A program made the translations under genes and the position numbers. The notes under the pieces were generated by a model that saw only the letters and a program-made list of their open reading frames with translations, was not told the origin of the DNA and ran no database searches. DNA of 64,000 bases, taken from contig NZ_QDKQ01000071.1 of the NCBI RefSeq assembly GCF_003116815.1, positions 186,001-250,000 of the forward strand. The letters are read 5' to 3'. This stretch comes from Caulobacter endophyticus (GTDB lineage Bacteria; Pseudomonadota; Alphaproteobacteria; Caulobacterales; Caulobacteraceae). How positions within the stretch are numbered: the stretch's first letter is position 1; the number at the start of each line of letters is the position of its first letter. Shown piece after piece: positions 15,035-22,544 of this stretch.

Positions 15035-16186
15035 CTATTTGTCCGTGGTGACCCGGAAGACCATCTTGTTCTGGTAGGTCTGGCCCGGGTCCAGCCGCAC
15101 CGGCGCGAACTGCGGCTTGTTGGGCGCGTCGGGGAAGTGCTGCGGCTCCAGCGCGATGCCGTCGCCCTGGCGATAGATCTTGCCGCTCTTGCCGATCGTG
15201 GTGCCGTCGATGAAGTTGCCGGCATAGAACTGGATGCCCGGCTGCTCGGTCAGGATCTCCAGCACCCGCCCGCTCTTGGGGTCGGCCAGGCGCGCGCCGA
15301 GGCGAAGGGCGCCGCCCGACTTGCCCGTCAGCACGTAGTTGTGGTCGTAGCCGCGCCCGGCGACGATCTGCGGATCGCTTGCATCACGAATGCGATCGCC
15401 GACGGCGGTCGTCTTGCGGAAGTCGAACACGGTGCCAGCCACCGGCGTCGTCTCGCCGGTCGGGATCAGCTCGCCGTCCACGGGGCTGTAGCCGTCGGCC
15501 GGGATGGTCAGCACATTGCCCATGGCGCCTTCCGGGGCGCCTTCGCCGGCGACGTTGAACAGGGCGTGGTTGGTGATGTTGACGATGGTCGGCTTGTCGG
15601 TCGTCGCGCCGTAGGTGACGGTCAGCTGGTTCTGCTCGTCCAGGGCATAGGTCGCCGTGGCGGTCAGCGTGCCGGGATAGCCTTCCTCGCCGTCGGGGCT
15701 GACATGCTTGAAGGTCACCGAGGCCACCGGGCCGGCCTTGGCCTCGACCACAGTCCAGACCACCTTGTCGAAGCCCTTGACCCCGCCATGCAGCGCCGCG
15801 ACGCCGTTGTTGTTGAGCGCCAGCTGGTAAGTCTTGCCGTCCAGCGTGAAGCGGCCCTTGCCGATGCGGTTGGCGAAGCGGCCCACCGAGCCGCCGAAAT
15901 AGTTGGCGGCCTTCACGTATTCGGCCGCGTCCTTGTAGCCCAGAACGATGTCGGCCTTCTTGCCGGCGCGGTCGGGGGCGACCAGGGCCTGCAGCGTGGC
16001 CCCGTAGCTGATGACGGTGGCGCTGACGCCCTTGGCATTCGTCAGGGTTATGGCCTCGACCGCCTGGCCGTCGGGCGTCTGGCCGAACGACTTGCGGCTG
16101 ATTTCGGCGCTCTGGGCGGCGAGCGGAGCGGCCGCGGCGGCGGCGAACAGGGCAAGGCTCGGCAGGGCGTGACGCCAGGTCTTCAT
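15035..16186 (-). CDS. galM: Exported aldose 1-epimerase (mutarotase)
   Basis: Interconverts alpha and beta anomers of aldoses such as galactose or arabinose. The protein has 383 residues; the first ~25 (MKTWRHALPSLALFAAAAAA, then APLAAQSAE) form a signal peptide, so it should act in the periplasm. Family features include NYFGGSVGRFANRIGKGRF, LHGGVKGFDKVVW, the VTYGATTDKPTIVNITNHALFN segment with the active-site His, and EILTEQPGIQFYAGNF with the catalytic Glu. The ATG at 16186 fits the signal peptide; the frame extends further upstream without such features. It is divergent from the transporter gene across 130 bp that contain a FadR-type operator. Confidence 0.9.
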   Translation of the reverse strand: MKTWRHALPSLALFAAAAAAPLAAQSAEISRKSFGQTPDGQAVEAITLTNAKGVSATVISYGATLQALVAPDRAGKKADIVLGYKDAAEYVKAANYFGGSVGRFANRIGKGRFTLDGKTYQLALNNNGVAALHGGVKGFDKVVWTVVEAKAGPVASVTFKHVSPDGEEGYPGTLTATATYALDEQNQLTVTYGATTDKPTIVNITNHALFNVAGEGAPEGAMGNVLTIPADGYSPVDGELIPTGETTPVAGTVFDFRKTTAVGDRIRDASDPQIVAGRGYDHNYVLTGKSGGALRLGARLADPKSGRVLEILTEQPGIQFYAGNFIDGTTIGKSGKIYRQGDGIALEPQHFPDAPNKPQFAPVRLDPGQTYQNKMVFRVTTDK

Positions 16187-16251
16187 CGGGTTTCCTCTCA
16201 GGCGGACCGTTCGCGCTCTCTGTCGGCGTTGACGGCCAATATGCCGCCATA

Positions 16252-16262
16252 TACTCAGACAA
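16252..16262 (+). promoter_or_regulatory. Candidate FadR/GntR operator between galM and the sugar transporter
   Basis: TACTCAGACAA differs from the FadR consensus TNGTNNNACNA at one position and is identical to the site before the arabinofuranosidase gene at 20757. It lies in the divergent control region, so one site may regulate both genes. Confidence 0.6.
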
Positions 16263-16316
16263 AAAACCGCCACGCAACGCCAAGACGTCGCGAGGCTCGA
16301 CACGGGAGACCCGGGA

Positions 16317-17645
16317 ATGCCCGCACCGATCACCACGCCCTCAGGAGCCGGCGCGGCCAGCGTGGGCGACGCCTGCGCCCAGCGCTCGGCCCTTACCCTG
16401 CTGGCCAGCCTCTTCTTCATGTGGGGCTTCATCACGGTCATCAACAACACCCTGCTGCCGCACCTGCGCTCGGTGTTCGACCTCAGCTACACCCAGACGA
16501 CGCTGATCGAGTCGGTGTGGTTCATCGCCTACTTCTTCGCCTCGATCCCGTCGGCCAAGCTGATCGAGGCGATCGGCTACAAGAAGTCGATGGTCACGGG
16601 CCTGCTGATCATGGCCGCCGGGGCGCTGCTGATGATCCCGGCCGCGCGCATTCCGTCCTACGGCGTGGTGCTGACGGCCCTGTTCATCATCGCCTCGGGC
16701 ATCACCCTGCTGCAGGTCGCCGCCAACCCCTATGTGGCCGTGGTCGGCCCGCCGGAGACGGCGTCCTCGCGCCTGAACCTGGTGCAGGCCTTCAACTCGC
16801 TGGGCACCACCCTGGCCCCGCTGTTCGGCGGCTATCTGATCCTCAGCCGCAGCGCCTCGGGCAACGCCGAGGCCGGCCATGTCATGACCCAGGCCGAACG
16901 CCTGGCCGACGCCCAGTCGGTGCAGCTGCCCTACTTCATCGTCGCCGTGGTGCTGGTGCTGCTGGCCGTGGTGATCGGCCGCTACAAGCTGCCGGACCTG
17001 GGCGGTTCGAACCGCCGCGCCGCCGCGCAGGACCGCAAGAAGCATTCGCTGTGGAAGCACCGCAACCTGGTGCTCGGCATCCCGGCGATCTTCATCTACC
17101 TGATCGCCGAGATTGGCGTCTCCAACCTGTTCATCAACTTCGTGTCCGATCCCAAGATCGGCAACCTGACCCACGCCCAGGCCTCGAACTACCTGTTCCT
17201 GCTGTGGGGCGGCATGATGGTCGGCCGCTTCATCGGCAGCTTCTGGATGCGCAAGGTCGATCCGGGGAAGGTGCTGGCCATCTTCTCCAGCCTGGCCTTC
17301 GTGGTGATGGTCATCACCGTCTTCGCCAGCGGCCCGGCCGCCATGTGGAGCCTGATCGCCGTGGGCCTGTTCCACTCGATCATGTTCCCGACCATCTTCA
17401 CCCTGGGCATCAAGGGCCTGGGCGCCCTGACCGAGGAGGGCTCGGGCCTGCTGGTCATGGCCATCGCCGGCGGCGCGCTGGTCGTGGTGCAGGGCGTGCT
17501 GGCCGACAAGTTCGGCCTGCAGATCTCGTTCCTGCTCACCGCCGTCTGCGAACTCTACGTGCTGTTCTACGCCCTGTGGGGCAGCAAGACGACGGTCGAG
17601 GAAGAGCCGGTGGCCCTGGAAGCCCAGTCGGCTCCGGCCGAGTGA
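16317..17645 (+). CDS. MFS sugar transporter of the FucP/GluP type
   Basis: A 442-residue proton-linked sugar importer of the inner membrane. After a short polar N-terminus come twelve hydrophobic segments. The first carries LLASLFFMWGFITVINNTLL, the signature of the fucose/glucose-galactose branch of the major facilitator family, and later LLQVAANPYVAVVGPPETASSRLNL is the equally characteristic loop. The short basic central loop (NRRAAAQDRKKHSLWKHR) separates the halves. Given its neighbours, L-arabinose or galactose is the likely substrate, which is inference. It shares its upstream region with galM and ends before two hairpins at 17653 and 17693. Confidence 0.9.
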   Translation: MPAPITTPSGAGAASVGDACAQRSALTLLASLFFMWGFITVINNTLLPHLRSVFDLSYTQTTLIESVWFIAYFFASIPSAKLIEAIGYKKSMVTGLLIMAAGALLMIPAARIPSYGVVLTALFIIASGITLLQVAANPYVAVVGPPETASSRLNLVQAFNSLGTTLAPLFGGYLILSRSASGNAEAGHVMTQAERLADAQSVQLPYFIVAVVLVLLAVVIGRYKLPDLGGSNRRAAAQDRKKHSLWKHRNLVLGIPAIFIYLIAEIGVSNLFINFVSDPKIGNLTHAQASNYLFLLWGGMMVGRFIGSFWMRKVDPGKVLAIFSSLAFVVMVITVFASGPAAMWSLIAVGLFHSIMFPTIFTLGIKGLGALTEEGSGLLVMAIAGGALVVVQGVLADKFGLQISFLLTAVCELYVLFYALWGSKTTVEEEPVALEAQSAPAE

Positions 17646-17652
17646 TCGGGGA

Positions 17653-17674
17653 GGGGAGCGGCTCGCCGCTCCCC
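17653..17674 (+). terminator. GC-rich hairpin after the sugar transporter gene
   Basis: Stem GGGGAGCGG, loop CTCG, stem CCGCTCCCC. It has no T-run, so it may protect the 3' end rather than terminate; the stronger terminator follows at 17693. Confidence 0.45.
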
Positions 17675-17692
17675 GGCCCATTGCGCAAAAGA

Positions 17693-17728
17693 GAAGGCCT
17701 CGCACCGCAGGGTGCGAGGCCTTCTTGC
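17693..17728. terminator. Bidirectional terminator between convergent genes
   Basis: A 14-bp perfect stem, GAAGGCCTCGCACC with GGTGCGAGGCCTTC, around a GCAG loop, then TTGCTT on the plus strand. The minus strand reads TCTTTTGCG after the same stem. It can end both the transporter transcript and the leftward dehydratase transcript. Confidence 0.8.
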
Positions 17729-17764
17729 TTCGTGGGGCCGAAGGACGAGACCACGCAGTGCGTT

Positions 17765-18763
17765 TCAGAGCGCCTTCACCACCACCGTGACCTCGGCGGG
17801 CGCGGCGTCCTGGGCCAGGGGGTTGCGCACCGGCAGGCCGAACGGGGCGGCCTCGATCTCGAACACGTCGCCGACCTGCGTCTGGAAGCCTTCCGAGAAC
17901 GACAGGGTGGCCGTGCCGAAGAAGTGCACGTGCACGTCGCCCGGGCGGCGGAACAGCGCGTACTTGAAGTGATGGTGCTCCAGGTTGGCGATGGTGTGGG
18001 ACATGTTGGCTTCACCCGACAGGAAGGGCTTTTCCCACACCGTCTCGCCGCCGCGCACGATCCGGCTGGCGCCGCGCACGTCGGCCGGCAGTTCGCCGCT
18101 CAGCAGTTCCGGGCCCAGCGCCGCCTGTCGCAGCTTCGAGTGGGCCAGCCACAGGTAGTTGCCGCGCTCGATCACGTGGTCGGAGAACTCGTTGGCCAGG
18201 CAGAAGCCCAGGCGGTGCGGCGTTCCGTCGGGGCCGATCAGGTAGACGCCGGCGATCTCGGGCTCTTCGCCGCCGTCCTTGGCGAACGAGGGCGAGGTCA
18301 GGGGCTGGCCGGGGCCGACCAGCTGGCCGCCGTCGCCCTTGTAGAACCACTCGGGCTGCACGCCTTCCTGGCCGTCGGCGGGCTTGCCGCCCTCGACGCC
18401 CATTAGGAACATCCGCATGGAGTCGGTGAGGTTCTCACCAGACTGGGCGGCCTTGTGCATCTTGTCGCGACCCTCGGCCGAGCCCAGGTGCGTCAGGCCG
18501 GTGCCGGTCAGGATCAGGTGGGCCGGGTCGACGTGGTCGATCGGGGCCAGCACCCGGCCCTCGGCCAGGGCGGCGGCGACGTCGACGGTTTCGCCCAGCG
18601 GCTGGGCGGCGTCGGCCAGGCTGACGCCCTTGTCGATGGCCAGTTGGCCCAGGGCGTAGAGGGTGTCGGCGGACCCGACCTTGCGGGCGGCGCCCGTCTC
18701 GTCCACCGCCGCCAGGGCGCGGGCGCCGTCGGGCGTCTTCAGCTGCACGAACCGCAGGGGCAT
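17765..18763 (-). CDS. AraD1-family (GguC-like) dehydratase of the FAH fold
   Basis: A 332-residue cytoplasmic protein of the fumarylacetoacetate hydrolase superfamily. The AraD1/GguC branch includes L-2-keto-3-deoxyarabonate dehydratases of the oxidative, non-phosphorylative L-arabinose pathway. Supporting features: the short N-terminal domain beginning MPLRFVQLKTPDGARALA, then the GTGLTHLGSAEGRDKMHK motif, the metal-site region EPEIAGVYLIGPDG, LGFCLANEFSDHVIERGNYL and the C-terminal GDVHVHFFGTATLSFSEGF. A FadR-type operator sits 25 bp upstream of the ATG. The other arabinose enzymes (dehydrogenase, lactonase, arabonate dehydratase) are not in the window. Exact substrate is inferred from family and neighbours. 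Confidence 0.82.
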   Translation of the reverse strand: MPLRFVQLKTPDGARALAAVDETGAARKVGSADTLYALGQLAIDKGVSLADAAQPLGETVDVAAALAEGRVLAPIDHVDPAHLILTGTGLTHLGSAEGRDKMHKAAQSGENLTDSMRMFLMGVEGGKPADGQEGVQPEWFYKGDGGQLVGPGQPLTSPSFAKDGGEEPEIAGVYLIGPDGTPHRLGFCLANEFSDHVIERGNYLWLAHSKLRQAALGPELLSGELPADVRGASRIVRGGETVWEKPFLSGEANMSHTIANLEHHHFKYALFRRPGDVHVHFFGTATLSFSEGFQTQVGDVFEIEAAPFGLPVRNPLAQDAAPAEVTVVVKAL

Positions 18764-18787
18764 CGGGTCGATCCTCTCGTCTATAAT

Positions 18788-18798
18788 TAGTCAGACAA
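18788..18798 (-). promoter_or_regulatory. FadR/GntR operator upstream of the AraD1-type gene
   Basis: TAGTCAGACAA matches the FadR-subfamily consensus TNGTNNNACNA at every fixed position. Flanking bases widen it to a near-palindrome, ATTAGTC-A-GACAAAT. It lies 25-35 bp before the start codon of the leftward gene, a typical repressor position. Confidence 0.7.
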
Positions 18799-18971
18799 AT
18801 AGCGATCGGTGCGAGCCTGTCAAACCCGGATCGCAGGGGTTCGCGCCGTCGTCGGGGCCTGGCGGGGATCTGTCGCCTGAACCCTGTGATCGCGCCTATC
18901 ACCTGATTTATCATACTTTTAAGCGCGGCCGGCGCGGCGTCCGCCAGCGCGCTGACTGGTGAATTTCCTTG

Positions 18972-18982
18972 TCGTCAGACAA
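18972..18982 (+). promoter_or_regulatory. FadR/GntR operator upstream of its own regulator gene
   Basis: TCGTCAGACAA again fits TNGTNNNACNA fully, and the flanks form the inverted repeat TTGTC-N4-GACAA (18969-18982). It precedes the GntR gene start (19046) by about 65 bp, which suggests autoregulation. Confidence 0.7.
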
Positions 18983-19045
18983 TTAGTCTCGCTAGAGTCG
19001 CTCCGTGACCGGCGGCGACGCCGTTCGGTGATTTGCGGAGGCGGT

Positions 19046-19807
19046 GTGGTCAAGGGCAAGGGAACGGGCGCGGACGGCGAGTTCGAGCGCGAGGAAGGCT
19101 TTTCCGGCCGCATCCATGGCTCGATCGCGCGCACGCTCGGCATCGCCATCGTCTCGGGCCAGTACGCCCCGGGCGACGTGCTCAACAACGAGATCGACGC
19201 CAGCGAGCAGCTGAACGTCTCGCGCAGCGCCTACCGCGAGGCCATCCGCATCCTGGCCGCCAAGGGACTGGTCGAAAGCCGTCCCAAGGCCGGCACCCGC
19301 GTCAGCCCGCGCTCGCGCTGGAGCCTGCTGGACCCCGAGGTCCTGGCCTGGTTCTTCGAGGCCGAGCCCAGCGAAGAGTTCCTGACCAGCCTGCACGAGC
19401 TGCGGATGATCGTCGAACCCGCCGCCGCGGCTCTCGCCGCCGAACGCCGCAACGACGAGCAGCTGGAGCGCATGCGCAACGCGCTGATCCAGATGCAGCA
19501 GCACACCCTGTCGACCGAGGCCGGCCGCGCCGCCGACCGCGACTTCCACGACACCGTGCTGGAAGCCACCGACAACGAGCCCCTGCGCACCCTGTCCAGC
19601 AGCATCGGGGCTGCCGTGCGCTGGACCACGATCTTCAAGCAGCGCGACCGCGAACTGGCCCGCGACCCGATCCCAGACCACTGGAAAGTCTTCGACGCCA
19701 TCGCCGCCAGCCGCCCAGACCAGGCCCGCCAGGCCATGGAACGGCTCGTGGGTCTGGCCCAGGACGACACCCGCGCGGCGATCGCCCGGCGGACGGGCGC
19801 GGCGTAG
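19046..19807 (+). CDS. GntR-family regulator, FadR subfamily (FCD domain)
   Basis: A 253-residue transcription factor. Residues ~15-85 form the winged helix-turn-helix (IHGSIARTLGIAIVSGQYAPG, then LNVSRSAYREAIRILAAKGLVESRPKAGT). Residues ~100-250 form the all-helical FCD ligand domain, with ELRMIVEPAAAALAAERR and the metal-site pattern DRDFHDTVLEATDN. GTG 19046 was chosen since GGAGG precedes it and a start at 18959 would place the operator inside the coding region. Such proteins repress sugar-acid and pentose operons and release DNA on binding a pathway intermediate. Five similar FadR-type sites beside the sugar genes point to it as the local regulator. Confidence 0.88.
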   Translation: MVKGKGTGADGEFEREEGFSGRIHGSIARTLGIAIVSGQYAPGDVLNNEIDASEQLNVSRSAYREAIRILAAKGLVESRPKAGTRVSPRSRWSLLDPEVLAWFFEAEPSEEFLTSLHELRMIVEPAAAALAAERRNDEQLERMRNALIQMQQHTLSTEAGRAADRDFHDTVLEATDNEPLRTLSSSIGAAVRWTTIFKQRDRELARDPIPDHWKVFDAIAASRPDQARQAMERLVGLAQDDTRAAIARRTGAA

Positions 19808-19822
19808 GGCGTTTCCGCATTA

Positions 19823-19955
19823 GGAACCTCCCCCTGTGGGGGAGGCGGCCGAAGGCCGGTGGGGGGAAGTTCTCAGGTGCCGCAGGGCTGGCCGATCCCG
19901 CACCACTCCCCCCACCGATCGCTCCGCGATCGCCTCCCCCACAGGGGGAGGTTCC
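19823..19955. repeat. Long palindromic REP-like element
   Basis: Ends are GGAACCTCCCCCTG and CAGGGGGAGGTTCC. Each end also folds on itself (CTCCCCCTGTGGGGGAG). Inner parts contain GGCCGAAGGCC and CGATCGCTCCGCGATCG hairpins. It is a composite of two inverted units directly after the GntR gene and may also end its transcript. Confidence 0.8.
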
Positions 19956-19959
19956 CAGT

Positions 19960-20483
19960 TACGGGGATAGAGCAGCGTGCATCCTCTGCGTTCAGCGGAT
20001 GAACCCCAACGATCTCAACTGCTTGCAACTTTCTCGCGCTCATCAATCAGACGCGCTCAAACCCGCTGCATAATCAAAGCTGTCCCGTCGCAGGGAGAGG
20101 GCGCAAGGATCCGGCCCGAAGCGGCGACGTGGATGCGATCGAGCGGGGCTTAAGGAGCGGCGTGAGCCGGGCCTGAAGGCTTAAATGAGGATGGGGGACG
20201 TAAACCCATCCATCGGAAGGCTGCCGTTCATGGCCTTCCGCCCGTCCAAGGGTTCGCGCCGCCATGCACGCCTGGCCGCCAAGAAACGGGGCGCACTGCA
20301 TGGGGAAGGGGCACAGGGCGGAAGAGGCCCGCGCGCCCCGGCCTGAGGACAAACGATCGCGCGGGGCGTTCTGCTTCGTCGAAACGGTACTTAGAACAAA
20401 CACATCCGGGCGAGGCCCGGACGCCCCGCGCTCTCTCCATCAGCTCAGCGGCAAGCCGCGTGAGGCGCGAGCCCGTACCCAAA
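19960..20483 (+). repeat. Structured ~520 bp dispersed repeat, copy A
   Basis: This otherwise gene-free stretch is nearly repeated, inverted, at 40858-41385. Conservation is patchy from 19960 to 20080 (shared CGGGGATAGAGCAGCGTG, CTTGCAACTTTCTC and ATCAGACGCGCT) and about 90% or more by eye from 20086 to 20483. The central conserved part holds an 11-bp perfect stem, GCGCGGGGCGT (20359-20369) with ACGCCCCGCGC (20421-20431). Directly inside its 3' arm is a second stem, CCGGGC/GCCCGG (20406-20420). A frame from 20264 starts alike in both copies (AFCFVETVLRTNTSGRG) but an indel shifts it later, so coding is doubtful. No transposase or terminal inverted repeats are seen. Confidence 0.75.
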
Positions 20484-20617
20484 GATCCTCCCCCCGAAGG
20501 GGGAGGTGGCCCGAAGGGCCGGAGGGGGAAGTCCCAGATTGGGTCAGCACATCCCCAACGCCAGCAATCCCTTCCCCCTCAGTCGCTCCGCGACAGCTCC
20601 CCCTTCAGGGGGAGCAT
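20484..20617. repeat. Palindromic REP-like pair abutting repeat copy A
   Basis: GATCCTCCCCCC-GAAG-GGGGGAGG-type hairpin, then GGCCCGAAGGGCC, a spacer and the inverse unit ending GCTCCCCCTTCAGGGGGAGC. The same pair, inverted, flanks the second copy of the long repeat at 40749-40857, so it belongs to or travels with that repeat. Confidence 0.75.
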
Positions 20618-20756
20618 CTGGCGAACCAAGCCGTCGTGACAACCCTCACACCCCAATCATCCGACAAACCAACCGCCCACAACCCCGCCCTATATCGTTG
20701 TATTGCTGGCCGCCGACCGTCGATGCGCCTCGATTGACGCTCCTCTCGCGCGAGTA

Positions 20757-20767
20757 TACTCAGACAA
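20757..20767 (+). promoter_or_regulatory. FadR/GntR operator upstream of the arabinofuranosidase gene
   Basis: TACTCAGACAA, identical to the site at 16252. It is 92 bp before the GTG start of the GH51 gene. From 20618 to 20756 nothing else is recognised. Confidence 0.6.
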
Positions 20768-20858
20768 ATAACAAGGGGCCTCTGTCGCGTCGTGCGCGGC
20801 AGGACGCGCGCCTGTCCGAGCCGGCGTCGCGCGCACGGCGAGCAGAGGGAGAAACGAC

Positions 20859-22421
20859 GTGAATTCCAAGATGCTTAGGCACGCCCTGATGGGCGGTGTC
20901 GCCGCGGCCCTGCTGATGGCCGGCGGGGCCCTCGCCCAGACCAAGGTCAGCGGGACCCTGCGCGCGGACCAGCCCGGCGCCGTCATCCAGCCGGAAGTCT
21001 ACGGCCAGTTCGCCGAACACCTGGGCCGGGGCATCTACGAAGGCGTCTGGGTCGGCGAGGACAGCAAGATCCCCAACATCAAGGGCTACCGCAAGGATGT
21101 GGTCGACGCGCTCAAGGCGCTGAAGGTGCCGGTCGTGCGCTGGCCGGGCGGCTGCTTCGCAGACGACTATCACTGGCGCGAGGGCATCGGCCCGCGCGAC
21201 AAGCGTCCCGTCAAGGTCAACGTCATGTGGGGCGGCGTCGAGGAGCCCAACACCTTCGGCACCCACGAGTTCATGGACTTTGCCGAACTGATCGGCACCA
21301 AGACCTATGTGGCCGGCAATGTCGGCACCGGCACACCGCAGGAAATGTCGGAGTGGGTCGAGTACCTGACCTCGCCGACCAATTCCTCGATCGCCAACAT
21401 GCGCCGCGCCAACGGGCGCGACAAACCCTGGAAGGTCGACTACTTCGGCGTCGGCAACGAGAACTGGGGTTGCGGCGGCCAGATGACGGCCGAGCACTAC
21501 ACCAACCTCTATCGCAACTTCGCCGAGTTCGTCCGCGCCCCGCGCGGCAACCGCCCGGTGAAGGTCGCCGCCGGTCCCAACGCCGAGGACTACAACTGGA
21601 CCGAGGTCCTGATGAAAGGCGCGGCCAAGAACATGAACGCGCTCAGCCTGCACTACTACGTTATCCCGACCGGCAACTGGACCAAGAAGGGTTCGGCCAC
21701 CGTGTTCGACGAGCAGGGCTGGGGCGACACCATGGTCCAGGCGCTGAAGATGGAAGAACTGGTCACCAGGCACAGCGCGGTGATGGACAAGTACGACCCC
21801 GAGAAGAAGGTCGGCCTCTATGTCGACGAATGGGGCGTCTGGTACGACGTCGAGCCGGGCACCGAGCCGGGCTTCCTCTACCAGCAGAACACCATGCGCG
21901 ACGCCGTGGTGGCCGCCGCGACGCTGAACATCTTCCACAAGCACGCCGACCGGGTGCGCCTGGCCGCCATCGCCCAGATGGTCAACGTGCTGCAGGCCAT
22001 GATCCTGACCGACAAGGAAAAGATGGTCCTGACGCCTACCTACTGGGTGTTCGACCTCTACAAGCCCTTCCAGGGCGCGACCTTCCTGCCGGTCGAGATC
22101 GACACCCCGCAGTACGTGATCGGCAAGTCGTCGGTTCCGGCCGTGACCGCCTCGGCGGGCAAGGGAACGGACGGCGCGGTGCACGTGGCGCTGGTCAATC
22201 TCGACCCCAACAAGTCGGCGACGGTCAGCGTCAAGCTCGCCGGCTCGACCGCCAAGACCGCCAAGGGCCGTGTGCTCACGGGGCCCGAAATGGCCTCGCG
22301 CAACACTTTCGAGACGCCGCATGCGGTCAAGCCGGCCGAGTTCAAGGGCGCGACCATCAAGGGCGACACCCTCACGGCCACCCTGCCGGCCAAGTCGGTG
22401 GTGGTGCTCGACCTCAGCTAG
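20859..22421 (+). CDS. Secreted GH51 alpha-L-arabinofuranosidase
   Basis: Releases terminal alpha-L-arabinofuranose from arabinan, arabinoxylan or arabinogalactan. The protein has 520 residues with a signal peptide of about 27 residues ending ALA, so it is exported. The TIM barrel has RWPGGCFADDYHWREGIGP, the acid/base Glu201 in GVGNENWG and the nucleophile Glu324 in YVDEWGVWYD; a beta-sandwich domain closes the C-terminus. The GTG at 20859 has AGGGAGA at a proper distance, while the ATG at 20871 would be too far and shorten the signal peptide. An operator shared with galM and the transporter gene and a good terminator at 22449 indicate a monocistronic, sugar-controlled unit. Confidence 0.93.
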   Translation: MNSKMLRHALMGGVAAALLMAGGALAQTKVSGTLRADQPGAVIQPEVYGQFAEHLGRGIYEGVWVGEDSKIPNIKGYRKDVVDALKALKVPVVRWPGGCFADDYHWREGIGPRDKRPVKVNVMWGGVEEPNTFGTHEFMDFAELIGTKTYVAGNVGTGTPQEMSEWVEYLTSPTNSSIANMRRANGRDKPWKVDYFGVGNENWGCGGQMTAEHYTNLYRNFAEFVRAPRGNRPVKVAAGPNAEDYNWTEVLMKGAAKNMNALSLHYYVIPTGNWTKKGSATVFDEQGWGDTMVQALKMEELVTRHSAVMDKYDPEKKVGLYVDEWGVWYDVEPGTEPGFLYQQNTMRDAVVAAATLNIFHKHADRVRLAAIAQMVNVLQAMILTDKEKMVLTPTYWVFDLYKPFQGATFLPVEIDTPQYVIGKSSVPAVTASAGKGTDGAVHVALVNLDPNKSATVSVKLAGSTAKTAKGRVLTGPEMASRNTFETPHAVKPAEFKGATIKGDTLTATLPAKSVVVLDLS

Positions 22422-22448
22422 AGGTCGGGCGGACCGCCGAAACGATGA

Positions 22449-22478
22449 AGAGCGCCGGCGAAAGCCGGCGCTCTTTTT
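22449..22478 (+). terminator. Rho-independent terminator of the GH51 gene
   Basis: Stem AGAGCGCCGGC, loop GAAA, stem GCCGGCGCTCT, followed by TTT. Confidence 0.85.
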
Positions 22479-22497
22479 ACGTGACACCTTCAAAGCT

Positions 22498-22536
22498 CGT
22501 CATCCTGGGATCGGCCTCAAGCCGTTTGGGATGACG
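22498..22536. repeat. Short palindromic intergenic repeat
   Basis: CGTCATCC at one end and GGATGACG at the other, with GGCCTCAAGCC-type pairing inside. It lies between convergent genes just before the penicillin-binding protein stop and resembles REP-type elements. Confidence 0.45.
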
Positions 22537-22544
22537 ATCGGAGC

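Noticed and set aside
15137..18406. 1089-residue plus-strand frame across galM, the transporter and the dehydratase genes
   Set aside because: It overlaps three well-supported genes in other frames and gives low-complexity sequence; a shadow of high-GC codon use.
20264..20737. 157-residue frame inside repeat copy A, with a counterpart at 40803-41078
   Set aside because: The two copies share the first part but an indel changes the frame afterwards, and substitutions do not favour third positions as far as I can judge. Kept as repeat, not as gene.
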